From CAYJNO01 sp044432885 (GTDB taxonomy: Bacteria; Bacillota_I; Bacilli_A; Erysipelotrichales; Erysipelotrichaceae), in NCBI GenBank assembly GCA_044432885.1, contig JAWXUG010000004.1:1-33463 (forward strand): a stretch of DNA of 33,463 bases, read 5' to 3'. Under the pieces are notes generated by a model. It was given only the letters and a program-made list of their open reading frames with translations, had not been told where the DNA came from and made no database searches. Shown in pieces: positions 15,494 through 24,575 of the stretch; positions within the stretch are counted from its first letter, which is position 1, and every line of letters starts with the position of its first letter. A program made the translations under genes and the position numbers.

Positions 15494-16652
15494 ATAAGTT
15501 AAAGAATGTATGTAAGACATCAGCACCGCCAATTAGGGTGCCAATAGTACTTAATAAATTAGCTAATATGACAATTAACAAGATTCGGATAACACGATTT
15601 GAGTATGCCTTTTTTAAAGAAGAAATATCTTCATTAATATTCTCAAAATCTTTTACAGCAGGCTTTCTTAAGGTTGCCTCTGTTATCCCTGCAAACCATC
15701 CAGCTGCAAGCAGTGGATTAAGTGAGGTGATAGGTGCAGCGATGAAGGCTACAAGGATTGAAAGGATATGTCCTCCCCCTAGTAAAACACCAATAGCAGA
15801 AAGTGAACCATTCCATAAAATCCATGTTTGGATTTGATTGATACCAAGTTCCCTATTTTGAAAGAATGTATAGCCAATAATCCCAATAATTAAAGCTGGA
15901 ATACACCAACCTATTAACTTAGAAAACAATGTTTTTTCAGGGATATGGTCTAATTCATTTAAATCATGATCATTAAATAACTCTTTACTTACACCACCCA
16001 GATGAGCGGCGCCTAAGATCGCAACCACTTCTTTACCTGGTGCTTGTTTAATTTTTTGAGCTAAGTATTGATCCCGTTCATCAACTAGTACTGTTTTAAT
16101 GACAGGGAAGTTTTTACCAATATCATTTAAAGCTGCTTCTAACATGTCTGATTTTTGTAGATTCATTAAATCTTCTTCACTGATATCCTCATCATCAAAG
16201 ATAGAGGTAATCATTTGGCAAACTAATTTAATTTTTTGTAAAAAAGAATGTTTACGCCATATACGCATAAATGTTGTTTGGATATTGCGATCAGCTAATA
16301 CAAGATCAATATTTCTTTTTTTAGCTTGATTGATTCCTTCGATCATTTCCATCCCTGATTTACTATCTAAGTTCTTGGCTACTCTTTTTTGAAAGCTACT
16401 TAAAATTGTATTGACTAAAAGTAGGGTGGTTTGTTTCTTTTTGATAATTTCAATAATATCTGTATCCAACCATTTTTTAGGATTGTTTAAAGATTCATAG
16501 CGTTTATCATCCAGTTCGATACAAATACAATCTGGATTGATTTCTTCGATTGTTTCCCTGACTTGTTGAACACTAATTTTAGATACATGGGCAGTCCCAA
16601 TTAAATAGATATTTTTATTTTCATATTGAATATGTGTATAACATTTTTCCAT
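15492..16652 (-). CDS. TraB-family membrane protein
   Basis: 386 residues. The N-terminal TraB/PrgY-like domain (~1-235) has the conserved histidine motifs LIGTAHVSK (residues 16-24) and LGAAHLGG (~214-221), and CIELDDKRYESL. The C-terminal third has several transmembrane segments around 247-266, 277-312 and 354-380. PrgY, the founding member, reduces the activity of secreted peptide pheromone in enterococci; in most bacteria the role is unknown and an erythromycin-esterase/ChaN-like metal-dependent hydrolase fold has been proposed. AGAGGT lies upstream of ATG. It is a single gene with a strong promoter, divergent from cdaA. Confidence 0.88.
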   Translation of the reverse strand: MEKCYTHIQYENKNIYLIGTAHVSKISVQQVRETIEEINPDCICIELDDKRYESLNNPKKWLDTDIIEIIKKKQTTLLLVNTILSSFQKRVAKNLDSKSGMEMIEGINQAKKRNIDLVLADRNIQTTFMRIWRKHSFLQKIKLVCQMITSIFDDEDISEEDLMNLQKSDMLEAALNDIGKNFPVIKTVLVDERDQYLAQKIKQAPGKEVVAILGAAHLGGVSKELFNDHDLNELDHIPEKTLFSKLIGWCIPALIIGIIGYTFFQNRELGINQIQTWILWNGSLSAIGVLLGGGHILSILVAFIAAPITSLNPLLAAGWFAGITEATLRKPAVKDFENINEDISSLKKAYSNRVIRILLIVILANLLSTIGTLIGGADVLHTFFNL

Positions 16653-16681
16653 AGTTAACCTCTAGCGAATTTGCTAAATCT

Positions 16682-16710
16682 AGTATAGTCTATTGGATAA
16701 ATTTTGACAA
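16682..16710 (-). promoter_or_regulatory. Promoter of the TraB-family gene
   Basis: On the minus strand TTGTCA (16705-16710), 17-bp spacer, TATACT (16682-16687), about 30 bp before the ATG at 16652. Confidence 0.75.
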
Positions 16711-16805
16711 ACACTATTTCTTATAATCTGAAAAAAGGACATCTGTGTCTTCATCTAATCATCACATTTTTAGCTTATAATCACATAGTACTTCATCGGA
16801 TATGG

Positions 16806-16834
16806 TTTATCATTCAAATGATGTATGTTATAAT
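16806..16834 (+). promoter_or_regulatory. Candidate cdaA operon promoter
   Basis: Extended -10 TGTTATAAT (TATAAT 16829-16834) with a weak TTTATC (16806-16811) 17 bp upstream. The resulting leader would be only about 20 nt, just enough for AGGAGG at 16847-16852. Confidence 0.45.
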
Positions 16835-16859
16835 TGTAAAGTCGATAGGAGGCAATGCG

Positions 16860-18290
16860 ATGATAGATTATAATTTAAATTTAACTATACAGACCATCAT
16901 GGAGGTAACGAAAGTTATCTTAGATATATCCATTGTATGGCTAGTATTATATTACGCAATAAAAATTGTACGCAATAATACACGAACAATTCAGATTTTT
17001 AAGGGAATAGTGCTTATTGTAATTATAGACAGTGTTGCGAAAATATTTGGTCTTGGAACTGTAGGGGAAATTTCTTCTATGTTCATGAACTGGGGATTTT
17101 TAGCAGTGATTATTATTTTCCAGCCAGAAATTCGTTCTGTTTTGGAAAGATTAGGAAAAAGCAGTGTATTCTCAAAAATTTCTAACTTATTAGGAACAGA
17201 AAGAGAACAATTAGTAGATCAATTGGTTCAGGCAACAATGGCCTTGTCGCAAAATCAAACAGGGGCTTTAATTACCATTGAACAATCACAATCTTTACAA
17301 GATTACATCAAAACAGGCGTTGCGCTAAACTCAAGTGTGAGTGCAGAATTACTAACTTCTATATTTGTTACCTCTACACCTCTTCATGATGGAGCGTGTA
17401 TTATTCAAGGGGATAAGTTATCTTGTGCAAGTGCTTATTTTCCACCTACCAATGTTGAAGTTTCAAATAAATATGGCGCTCGTCATCGCGCAGCAATTGG
17501 GATTTCAGAGATTACAGATAGTATTACTATTGTCGTGTCAGAGGAAACCGGTGAGGTATCAATTGCACAACGTGGTACCTTAACTAAGGTGAATCGTAGT
17601 GAATTAAGAGATTATCTAATGAGAACGATTTGTAATGCAGAAACAGAAGTTCATCAAGAAATTGATGCAACGAGTATTTTTGTGTTAGAAGATGCAAGTG
17701 TCGAATTAGAAGTTGAAAAACCAGTAGAATCTACAAAAATAAAAGATAAGTTATCGATTAAAAGACAACCTAGTACAGCTGATAAGCCTAAGAAATCGTT
17801 ATTCGGTTTTAAACGTAAAGAAAAAGAAGATAAACCTTCAAAAGAGGTTGTTGAAAATGTTGTAGAGAAAAAAGAAGAAGTAATCGTGGAAGAAACACCA
17901 GCTTTAGATATGAAACTACCACAAAATAAACGTAAAGTGAAGAAAATAGACTTTAATGCTTCAACTGAATCAGAACAAGAAAAAGTGGTTGTAGAAACAA
18001 GTGATGAAGTGGTAGAAAAAGTAAAAAAACCTAGAAATAGAAAAGAAGATAAAAAAGAAGAAGTAGTCGTTGTCGAAAGCAGTGAGGTAGGCAAAACAGG
18101 AGAAGTACAAGAATCACCAATAGATATTAGTCAAAGAATTGATATCATTACACCAGATGATGATATTGCTTCACAATTTGCTCTAATTGATTCAGATGAT
18201 GAAGTTCTTGAAATTCGTAGTGGTACATCAAGCGAAAATACAAGTCCTTCAAAACAAGATGAGAAAGGAGTGAATAATGATGTTAAATAA
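16860..18290 (+). CDS. cdaA: Diadenylate cyclase CdaA with long C-terminal extension
   Basis: Makes the second messenger c-di-AMP from two ATP at the membrane. Residues ~12-32, 45-62 and 75-90 are the three transmembrane helices; the DAC domain (~95-255) carries HDGA (176-179) and GARHR (206-210), the catalytic and ATP-binding motifs. The start at 16860 is set by AGGAGG 7 nt upstream; the frame stays open back to a TTG at 16704 but that lies in promoter DNA. CdaA proteins are usually ~270-280 residues; this one is 476. The extra ~200 residues (from ~270) are dominated by Lys, Glu, Val and Asp, lack hydrophobic core patterns and look disordered. First gene of the cdaA-cdaR-glmM operon; it overlaps cdaR by 14 bp. 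Confidence 0.95.
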   Translation: MIDYNLNLTIQTIMEVTKVILDISIVWLVLYYAIKIVRNNTRTIQIFKGIVLIVIIDSVAKIFGLGTVGEISSMFMNWGFLAVIIIFQPEIRSVLERLGKSSVFSKISNLLGTEREQLVDQLVQATMALSQNQTGALITIEQSQSLQDYIKTGVALNSSVSAELLTSIFVTSTPLHDGACIIQGDKLSCASAYFPPTNVEVSNKYGARHRAAIGISEITDSITIVVSEETGEVSIAQRGTLTKVNRSELRDYLMRTICNAETEVHQEIDATSIFVLEDASVELEVEKPVESTKIKDKLSIKRQPSTADKPKKSLFGFKRKEKEDKPSKEVVENVVEKKEEVIVEETPALDMKLPQNKRKVKKIDFNASTESEQEKVVVETSDEVVEKVKKPRNRKEDKKEEVVVVESSEVGKTGEVQESPIDISQRIDIITPDDDIASQFALIDSDDEVLEIRSGTSSENTSPSKQDEKGVNNDVK

Positions 18291-19662
18291 CAAAAACAAA
18301 AATGAAACAAAAGATAAATTAGAACTAGCTAATCGAATTGCTAAACAAACTAAAAAGGTTTCAAAAACGTATGAAACGATGGAAAATGGGTTGTTTAAAT
18401 TTGTGCGTTTCATTAGTACTTTAATTGATCGTATTTTATTTAATCCTAAGTATACGATTATTGTATCGTTGGGATTATCTATCCTATTGTTTGTATCGTA
18501 TAACTATTCAACAGAAAATCCAGTAATCAATACGGGGAATTTAAATAGTGAAAAAACCATTACAGATGTGCAAGTATATGCAAGTTATAATAGTGAAACT
18601 TTTGAGCTTGTAGGCTTACCTGCAACAGCGGATGTGAGCATTGTTGGAACAGCATCTAATGTCGTAGCAGCTGCTAATAAGACAGGAACAGTTGTGGCAA
18701 ATTTAGATGGATATACAGAGGGTACGCACACAATTAAATTGACAGTTGATGGCTATGGTTCTAGTGTAGAGGCAAGATCACTTACCTCAGAGGTCACCGT
18801 AACTTTAAAGAAAAAAGTAACGGGTCAATTCTCGATTGGCTATGATTTTGTCAATACAGAAGAAATGGATAGTATTTATGTTTTAGGTACACCAGTATTT
18901 GAGACATCAAAGGTAAATGTACGTGCATCTCAAGATACTTTAGATAGCATTGCCTTTGTTAAAGTATTAATTGATGTTTCAGGACAAACAGAATCTTTTG
19001 AGCAACAAGCAAAATTAGTTGCTTATGATAAAAATGGATATCCTGTATCAGCGGATATTTCACCAAGTACTGTAAAAGTAAGTGTTGAAGTAACAACACC
19101 AAGCAAATCAGTACCTATTATCCTTGAAACTACAGGACAGGTGCCAGATGGTATGGCTATTGATTCAATTGAAATGGATCATTCCACAGTAACCGTCTAT
19201 GCAGCAGAAAGTATTTTAAGTAGTGTAAATAGTATTTCGGTTGAATTAGATGCATCGGTATTAAATAAAGATACAGAATTATTCTTACCAATTATCTTAC
19301 CTAATGATGTAAGTAATGCAAGTATTTCTAAAGTAAACTTAACGATTAAGTTGGCAGAAATGGAATCATTGATTTTAGAAGATATCAACTTGTCTTATCG
19401 TAATAATACCGGAAACTTTAAAGATATTGTGGTAGAAGATGGACAAACGACAGTTTCAGTAGAAGTTTTTGGTACATTAACAAATATAGAAAGCATTGAT
19501 GCCAGTGATTTAATTGTATACTTTGATATGAGTGAAACAACGTCAGGTTCAACCATAGAATATCCATTAGTTGTTGAATATAGTGGAAGCAATAGTTTTG
19601 TAAGCTTTGTTGCTATTCCATCAACGGTAACGGTAACAGTACCTGAATCAGGACTTGAATAG
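18277..19662 (+). CDS. cdaR: YbbR-domain protein CdaR, regulator of CdaA
   Basis: 461 residues. A cytoplasmic N-terminus of ~60 residues, one transmembrane helix (~63-83, IIVSLGLSILLFVSY), then an extracellular part made of YbbR-type beta repeats, each with a VSVxG/VxVxAxxSxL-like pattern (for example TADVSIVGTASNV, KVNVRASQDTLDSI, TVTVYAAESILSSV, TVSVEVFGTLTNI). CdaR binds CdaA and modulates c-di-AMP production in related bacteria. AAAGGAG is 6 nt before the first ATG, inside the end of cdaA, so the two are translationally coupled. The next gene starts 11 nt after the stop. Confidence 0.92.
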   Translation: MMLNNKNKNETKDKLELANRIAKQTKKVSKTYETMENGLFKFVRFISTLIDRILFNPKYTIIVSLGLSILLFVSYNYSTENPVINTGNLNSEKTITDVQVYASYNSETFELVGLPATADVSIVGTASNVVAAANKTGTVVANLDGYTEGTHTIKLTVDGYGSSVEARSLTSEVTVTLKKKVTGQFSIGYDFVNTEEMDSIYVLGTPVFETSKVNVRASQDTLDSIAFVKVLIDVSGQTESFEQQAKLVAYDKNGYPVSADISPSTVKVSVEVTTPSKSVPIILETTGQVPDGMAIDSIEMDHSTVTVYAAESILSSVNSISVELDASVLNKDTELFLPIILPNDVSNASISKVNLTIKLAEMESLILEDINLSYRNNTGNFKDIVVEDGQTTVSVEVFGTLTNIESIDASDLIVYFDMSETTSGSTIEYPLVVEYSGSNSFVSFVAIPSTVTVTVPESGLE

Positions 19663-19673
19663 GAGAGATTAAA

Positions 19674-21011
19674 ATGGGGAAATATTTTGGAACGGATGGT
19701 ATCCGTGGGAAAGCAAATGAAGGTTTAACCTGTGATATGGCCTTTAAAGTGGGTCAATATCTAGGATATTATTATGGTAAAAACCAACACAAAACAAAAA
19801 TCGTTGTAGGAAAAGATACCCGCTTATCAAGCGATATGTTTGAGCATGCGATTGCAGCTGGAGCAAGTGCAACAGGTGCTGATGTATATTTAGTTGATGT
19901 ATGTCCTACACCATGTGTAGCTTATCTTGTTTCTTCTTTAGACTTTGACTGTGGAGTGATGATCTCAGCAAGTCATAATCCATTTCATGATAACGGAATC
20001 AAGGTGTTTAATCATCAAGGTCAAAAAATTGCCAATGAAATTGAACTAGAAATAGAAAATTATTTAGATCATAAAACAACCATTGAATTTGCTCACAATG
20101 AGGAAATCGGGAAAGTGATTTACTACCAAGAAGGCCTTGAACTTTACCTAAGTCATTTACAAAAAATTGTTGATTTAGATTTAAGCGATATGCGTATTGC
20201 CATGGATTGTGCGAATGGATCATCAACGACTACAGCAGAAAAAATGATGAAACGTTTAAATGCACAATACAGTGTTATTCATCATGAACCAGATGGGATA
20301 AACATTAATACTCAATGTGGTTCTACTCACCCAGAATCCTTAATCGAACTGATGAAGAAAGAACATTATGACTTAGGCTTAGCCTTTGATGGAGATGCAG
20401 ATCGATTAATCGCTGTAAACAGCAAAGGTGAATTAATTGATGGAGATTATGTTTTATATATTTGTGGCCAATACTTAAAGTCAAAAGGATTATTAAACTA
20501 TAATACAGTGGTAACGACTGTAATGGCTAACCTTGGATTGTTCAAAGCATTTGAAACCCTTGAAATTGATTATGATAAAACAGCTGTGGGTGATAAATAT
20601 GTATTTGAAAGCATGGTTAAAAATGACTATGTGTTAGGCGGAGAACAATCAGGACATATTATCTTTAAACAATATGCAACAACAGGTGATGGATTATTAA
20701 CTGCATTAATGTTGTTAAAAGTGATGAAAGAAACAGGAAAATCAATCGAAGCCTTATCAGAGGGTTTAGTGATCTATCCGCAATTACTTATTAATGAACG
20801 TGTAAAAGATAAGAATGATGTATTAAATGAGCCAACAATCAATCAAATGATTGAAGAAATTACACAAGAATTAGGCAATGACGGTCGTATTTTAGTAAGA
20901 CCAAGTGGGACAGAACCGCTTATTCGTGTTATGGTTGAGGCTAAAACACAGGCTTTATGCGAAAAATATGTTTACCGTGTAATTGATTATATTAAAGAAA
21001 ACCATATTTAA
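19674..21011 (+). CDS. glmM: Phosphoglucosamine mutase
   Basis: Converts glucosamine-6-phosphate to glucosamine-1-phosphate for UDP-GlcNAc and cell-wall synthesis. 445 residues: MGKYFGTDGIRGKAN at the start, phosphoserine loop ISASHNP with Ser100, metal-binding DGDADR (239-244), sugar-binding GGEQSGH (~321-327) and the C-terminal phosphate-binding RPSGTEPLIRVM. Third gene of the conserved cdaA-cdaR-glmM operon; GlmM is known to interact with CdaA and lower its activity in other Firmicutes. GGAGA lies 8 nt before ATG, and a terminator follows 7 nt after the stop. Confidence 0.97.
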   Translation: MGKYFGTDGIRGKANEGLTCDMAFKVGQYLGYYYGKNQHKTKIVVGKDTRLSSDMFEHAIAAGASATGADVYLVDVCPTPCVAYLVSSLDFDCGVMISASHNPFHDNGIKVFNHQGQKIANEIELEIENYLDHKTTIEFAHNEEIGKVIYYQEGLELYLSHLQKIVDLDLSDMRIAMDCANGSSTTTAEKMMKRLNAQYSVIHHEPDGININTQCGSTHPESLIELMKKEHYDLGLAFDGDADRLIAVNSKGELIDGDYVLYICGQYLKSKGLLNYNTVVTTVMANLGLFKAFETLEIDYDKTAVGDKYVFESMVKNDYVLGGEQSGHIIFKQYATTGDGLLTALMLLKVMKETGKSIEALSEGLVIYPQLLINERVKDKNDVLNEPTINQMIEEITQELGNDGRILVRPSGTEPLIRVMVEAKTQALCEKYVYRVIDYIKENHI

Positions 21012-21017
21012 CTTTTT

Positions 21018-21043
21018 AAAGGGACTAGCAGTAGTCTCTTTTT
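21018..21043 (+). terminator. Terminator of the cdaA-cdaR-glmM operon
   Basis: Stem AAAGGGACTA (21018-21027) / TAGTCTCTTT (21032-21041), loop GCAG, one G-T pair, T run. Confidence 0.85.
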
Positions 21044-21081
21044 AATGATTTATGGTATGATTATACAAAGAGGTACAAGTG

Positions 21082-21741
21082 ATGAAAAAAGTAATTAACA
21101 TTGTAGAAGATGAAAAAGATTTAAACGAACTTGTAAAAAGATATTTAGAAAAAGAAGGGTATGAAGTAAGATCTTATCTAACCTATGAGGAAGCGAGTAT
21201 TCATACGGAGGATGATGATGTCCATCTGTGGATATTAGATATCATGTTAGATGATAAAAGCGGATTTGACCTTATTGAAATGATTCGAATGCATGCTCAT
21301 GATGTTCCTGTTATATTTATGTCTGCACGAGACAAGGAATTTGATCGTATCATTGGCTTAGAAAAGGGAAGTGATGACTATATTACCAAACCATTCTCAC
21401 CTAAAGAATTGGTTTTACGTGTTAATAATGTCATGAAAAGAGTCTATAAAGAGGTAACAGAAAGAATACAAATTGATGGATATGAAATTGATGAAACCCA
21501 AAGAATTGTCTACTATAATCAATCAGAAATTGAATTAACCACCAAAGAGTTTGAACTATTGATGTTGTTTGTTAAAAACAAGGGGATTGCTTTTTTAAGA
21601 GAGCAAATTCTTGAAAGAGTATGGGATGAATACTATGAAGGCTCAGGACGTGTTGTCGATGATACGTTAAGAAGACTAAGAAAAAAATTACCACTTTTAA
21701 CAATTCATACAATTTATGGATTTGGATATCGTTTAGGATAA
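21082..21741 (+). CDS. OmpR-family response regulator
   Basis: 219 residues. Receiver domain with the acidic pocket at VEDE (8-11), phospho-acceptor Asp53 in WILDIMLDD, Ser/Thr-equivalent in FMSARD and Lys103 in YITKPF; then a winged-helix DNA-binding domain (~125-219) with ELTTKEFELLMLFVKNKG and the terminal TIYGFGYRL. A GTG at 21079 is in frame directly before the ATG, but AAAGAGGT at 21067-21074 is better spaced from ATG 21082. An extended -10 TGGTATGAT (21053-21061) lies just upstream. It is cotranscribed with the sensor kinase, whose start is 1 nt past this stop. Most like CssR among known regulators, by partner type. Confidence 0.93.
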   Translation: MKKVINIVEDEKDLNELVKRYLEKEGYEVRSYLTYEEASIHTEDDDVHLWILDIMLDDKSGFDLIEMIRMHAHDVPVIFMSARDKEFDRIIGLEKGSDDYITKPFSPKELVLRVNNVMKRVYKEVTERIQIDGYEIDETQRIVYYNQSEIELTTKEFELLMLFVKNKGIAFLREQILERVWDEYYEGSGRVVDDTLRRLRKKLPLLTIHTIYGFGYRLG

Positions 21742-21742
21742 T

Positions 21743-23107
21743 ATGAAACGCTTTCGATTATGGATGCGAGATTTATCCTTATCTCAGCAATTAATTTCAA
21801 TTATTTTCATGGTAGCTGCTGCTTTCACGATTTTCTTTATGTCTTATTTGACATCTAATTTAGACACAATTATTAATCAACAAACCTATGATATTATTGA
21901 AAGGTCACAAAACTCAGTAATTTATATTATTAATCAAGAAAATTATGGCTCTATTAACGAAATAGAGAGTGATGTTGATCATGTAATTTATAATGTAACA
22001 GAGCAAAGTATCTATGCACTAGGTACGCTTAATAATGTTTTACCAACATTAACCCAAGATACTTTAGCAAATGTAGTAGGGCAAAATGCTGTTCAATTTG
22101 AATTAACTGATAGGGTAGAAGATACCCTTGCACGAGCGGTAAAAATAGATGATGAAAATTATCTTATTTCTTATATGGATGATGGCTTTAAAAATGAATT
22201 TAAAGATGAAATATATGATAGTATTATCAATTTAAATATCAGTGTTATTCTGATTCTATTTGCTATTTTAATGTTGTGGGTGGCTTCTATTATCCATCCA
22301 TTAAATAAGATCACTACCTACGTTTCAAAGATTAGTAAGGGGGATGATGCCATCCTTAGTATAGATCGAAGAGATGAGATTGGGGAAGTAGCCTTTGCCA
22401 TTAAAGCGATGAATGATAAAATTCAGCAACAAGAACGTATTAAAGAAGAAATGATTCAAAACATTTCTCATGATTTAAAGACTCCAATCGCAACCATTAA
22501 GTCCTATGGTGAAAGCATTAATGATGGTATTTTTCCATATGATACCTTAGAAAAAAGTGTAGATGTCATCATTGAACATGCCGCAAGACTTGAGAAAAAA
22601 GTCTATAGTCTCATTGTGTTAAATCGTTTAGGATATTTAGAAGATACTTCTCCTGAAGGGGATACTTTAGATATGGTTGAAATTATCAATAAAGTTATTT
22701 TATCCATGCAGGTAGTCAAGGAAGATATCAATATTACCCCTTTCTTAAATCCTGTAAAATTTCATGGAGAAGAAGAGCCATGGCGTATTGTGGTAGAGAA
22801 TTTACTTGAAAATGCAATACGTTATGCGAAGGCAGAAATTGTCATTACTCTAAGTGAAAATGAATTAGAAATTTCAAATGATGGAGAATTTTTAACCAAA
22901 GATATTCAAGAAAGAATGTTTAGCCCTTATGAAAAAGGAACGAAAGGTCGTTTTGGCTTAGGCTTATCGATTGTTCATCGTATCTGTACTACTTATGGTT
23001 ATCATATTGCTGCTGAAAATACGACAGATGGGGTATTATTTAGAATTAGCAAACCTAAATCTACAAAGAAAAAATTGACTACAAAACCAAAAAATGACGA
23101 AGTTTAA
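21743..23107 (+). CDS. Membrane sensor histidine kinase (CssS-like)
   Basis: 454 residues. Two transmembrane helices (~15-36 and ~165-185) bracket an extracellular sensor domain of ~125 residues; HAMP (~186-235), HisKA with His243 in ISHDLKTPIATIKSYGESI, and HATPase_c with N-box NLLENAIRY (~353-361) and G-box RFGLGLSIVHRI (~408-420). The layout and the His-box resemble CssS, which senses secretion or misfolding stress at the membrane surface, but the extracellular domain is too variable to assign a signal. It ends in a basic tail. The immediate neighbour on the other strand is a secreted lipoprotein. Confidence 0.92.
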   Translation: MKRFRLWMRDLSLSQQLISIIFMVAAAFTIFFMSYLTSNLDTIINQQTYDIIERSQNSVIYIINQENYGSINEIESDVDHVIYNVTEQSIYALGTLNNVLPTLTQDTLANVVGQNAVQFELTDRVEDTLARAVKIDDENYLISYMDDGFKNEFKDEIYDSIINLNISVILILFAILMLWVASIIHPLNKITTYVSKISKGDDAILSIDRRDEIGEVAFAIKAMNDKIQQQERIKEEMIQNISHDLKTPIATIKSYGESINDGIFPYDTLEKSVDVIIEHAARLEKKVYSLIVLNRLGYLEDTSPEGDTLDMVEIINKVILSMQVVKEDINITPFLNPVKFHGEEEPWRIVVENLLENAIRYAKAEIVITLSENELEISNDGEFLTKDIQERMFSPYEKGTKGRFGLGLSIVHRICTTYGYHIAAENTTDGVLFRISKPKSTKKKLTTKPKNDEV

Positions 23108-23123
23108 CCCTCGTCATTTTTTT
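23091..23123. terminator. Bidirectional terminator between the kinase and the DUF1566 lipoprotein gene
   Basis: Perfect 10-bp stem AAAATGACGA (23091-23100) / TCGTCATTTT (23111-23120), 10-nt loop that contains the kinase stop codon, A and T runs on either side. Confidence 0.85.
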
Positions 23124-23125
23124 AG

Positions 23126-24418
23126 TTATTCAATGTTACGAACAAGTCGTACCGAGTTTAAAATATTGTCTTCACCTTCAGATAAGGCATCACTTCCCTC
23201 ATATTTTGGTGAGAATCTTACAGCACCAGCTCCATGAGAGGTGTACCCGAAGGCAACATACCAAGCGGAGTTATAATCAGGTTCCATTTCACTAAAGTAT
23301 GCAGAAGTACTTGTCCAGAAATAATAATTTTCATTTTCTTCAAGTTCTATACAAATGAAATAATCTTGATCAATAGCAGGATAAGAACCGGCGTAATCAA
23401 CAATGCTTTGTAACTCTTTTACATCTGGCAATCTCCAATCATCATAGCCTGCATACTCATAGTTTTCAGCTAGTGATAAGGCTTCTTCCCAGTCAACTGC
23501 AACCCCTAAATCCGTTTGCATCCACATTAGACCAGAGGAATTGTCGGTAATGGTGCCATCTCCATTATCTGTATAGGAATCTGTACCGTAATCATCACCA
23601 CGTACAGCACGAACATATTTTCCCATTTGTGCTGAATCAGATGGATAAGCTTTGATGTGTCCTGTTGCATGGTTAACACCAAATGCAATATCCCCAAGGC
23701 GATCATCACCTTCTACTTGATTGTATTCAGATGTCCAATATTGACCTTCTTCTTTAGAAACGCCACCTGCATCTGATGCCATTTCACCTTCAGGCAAGGC
23801 TTCCATGCTTTCATCCATCATAGAGGTAGGCGAAGATTCACTATCACTTCCTTGAGGAGATCCACTTTGAGAAGAACTTCCTTGAGGAGAACCACTCATT
23901 CCTCCCATGCTACTACCTGAACTTTCGGAATTATCAAACCCAAAATAATCAGTATCGATATATGGCCAACCAATTGAAAAGTCACTAACTGAAAATAACT
24001 CTTCGGTAGAAGGAAGTCTCCAGTCAGTATATCCTCCAAAACCAACTGTACCATCGTCATTAATCATGGTATTTAGGCTTTCCACATACTCCACAGCTTC
24101 ATCCCAAGTAAGTTTGCCACCATCAGGATTGGTAACCCAAGTTAGACCAGTGTTGTTATCTGTTGTTGTGCCATTATCATTTAACGTGAACGAAAATGAT
24201 AGACTTTCATAATCTCCGTCCTGTCCATAAAATGCATCACCATCCGTTGTTGTGATAATGTTACCATCAGCATCATAGGTGTTTGTTTGCCCTGTTTCTA
24301 CAATTGGGCTGTCATATGAACTAGTAGTTGTTTCATCATTATTTGTAGTATCATCACTCGTTGTACAAGCAGATAATACACAACATAATGAAAGTAAATA
24401 AATTAAATTTTTTTTCAT
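23126..24418 (-). CDS. Lipoprotein with two DUF1566 (Lcl C-terminal-like) domains
   Basis: 430 residues. The signal peptide MKKNLIYLLSLCCVLSACTT carries a lipobox with Cys18, then a Thr/Asp/Asn-rich linker (~20-75). Two DUF1566 repeats follow: NGTTTDNNTGLTWV...WDEAVEYVESLN...GYTDWRLPSTEELFSV (~85-150) and NGDGTITDNSSGLMWM...WEEALSLAENYEYAGYDDWRLPDVKELQSIVDY (~280-345), each ending in a WTS..Y...YVRAVR or ..VRLVR segment. The first domain is interrupted at ~165-215 by a low-complexity Ser/Gly/Met/Gln insert (SGSPQGS repeats). These domains are related to FGE-sulfatase/C-type lectin-like folds of surface proteins. Likely exported and lipid-anchored; ligand unknown. AAAGGAAA precedes ATG. Confidence 0.85.
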   Translation of the reverse strand: MKKNLIYLLSLCCVLSACTTSDDTTNNDETTTSSYDSPIVETGQTNTYDADGNIITTTDGDAFYGQDGDYESLSFSFTLNDNGTTTDNNTGLTWVTNPDGGKLTWDEAVEYVESLNTMINDDGTVGFGGYTDWRLPSTEELFSVSDFSIGWPYIDTDYFGFDNSESSGSSMGGMSGSPQGSSSQSGSPQGSDSESSPTSMMDESMEALPEGEMASDAGGVSKEEGQYWTSEYNQVEGDDRLGDIAFGVNHATGHIKAYPSDSAQMGKYVRAVRGDDYGTDSYTDNGDGTITDNSSGLMWMQTDLGVAVDWEEALSLAENYEYAGYDDWRLPDVKELQSIVDYAGSYPAIDQDYFICIELEENENYYFWTSTSAYFSEMEPDYNSAWYVAFGYTSHGAGAVRFSPKYEGSDALSEGEDNILNSVRLVRNIE

Positions 24419-24534
24419 AATTTCCTTTCTATTCGTCTTTTATTAACGATATATAGAAAGTATAAAAAGCATAATTAAAATATACTTTAAATCTAAGTGA
24501 ATATATATTGAATAATATGTGAGTATTTATTGAT

Positions 24535-24566
24535 GTTAAAAAAAGAATGGCTAAACCACTCTTTTT
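24535..24566 (-). terminator. Terminator of the phosphatase-proC operon
   Basis: Read on the minus strand: AAAAAGAGTGG, 5-nt loop, CCATTCTTTTT followed by more T (plus coordinates 24556-24566 and 24540-24550), with one A-C mismatch in the stem. Confidence 0.75.
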
Positions 24567-24575
24567 CCAGATTTA

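Noticed and set aside
15433..15837. 134-codon plus-strand frame opposite the TraB-family gene
   Set aside because: Antisense shadow of a conserved membrane protein; starts in a terminator.
16704..16727. TTGACA...TATAAT on the plus strand upstream of cdaA as a promoter
   Set aside because: The spacer is only 12 bp, too short for a normal vegetative promoter; the same TTGACA sequence is better used as TTGTCA on the minus strand for the TraB gene.
16704..16859. N-terminal extension of cdaA from a TTG codon
   Set aside because: The region overlaps the promoter boxes for the TraB gene and cdaA, has no ribosome binding site, and the ATG at 16860 has AGGAGG at ideal spacing.
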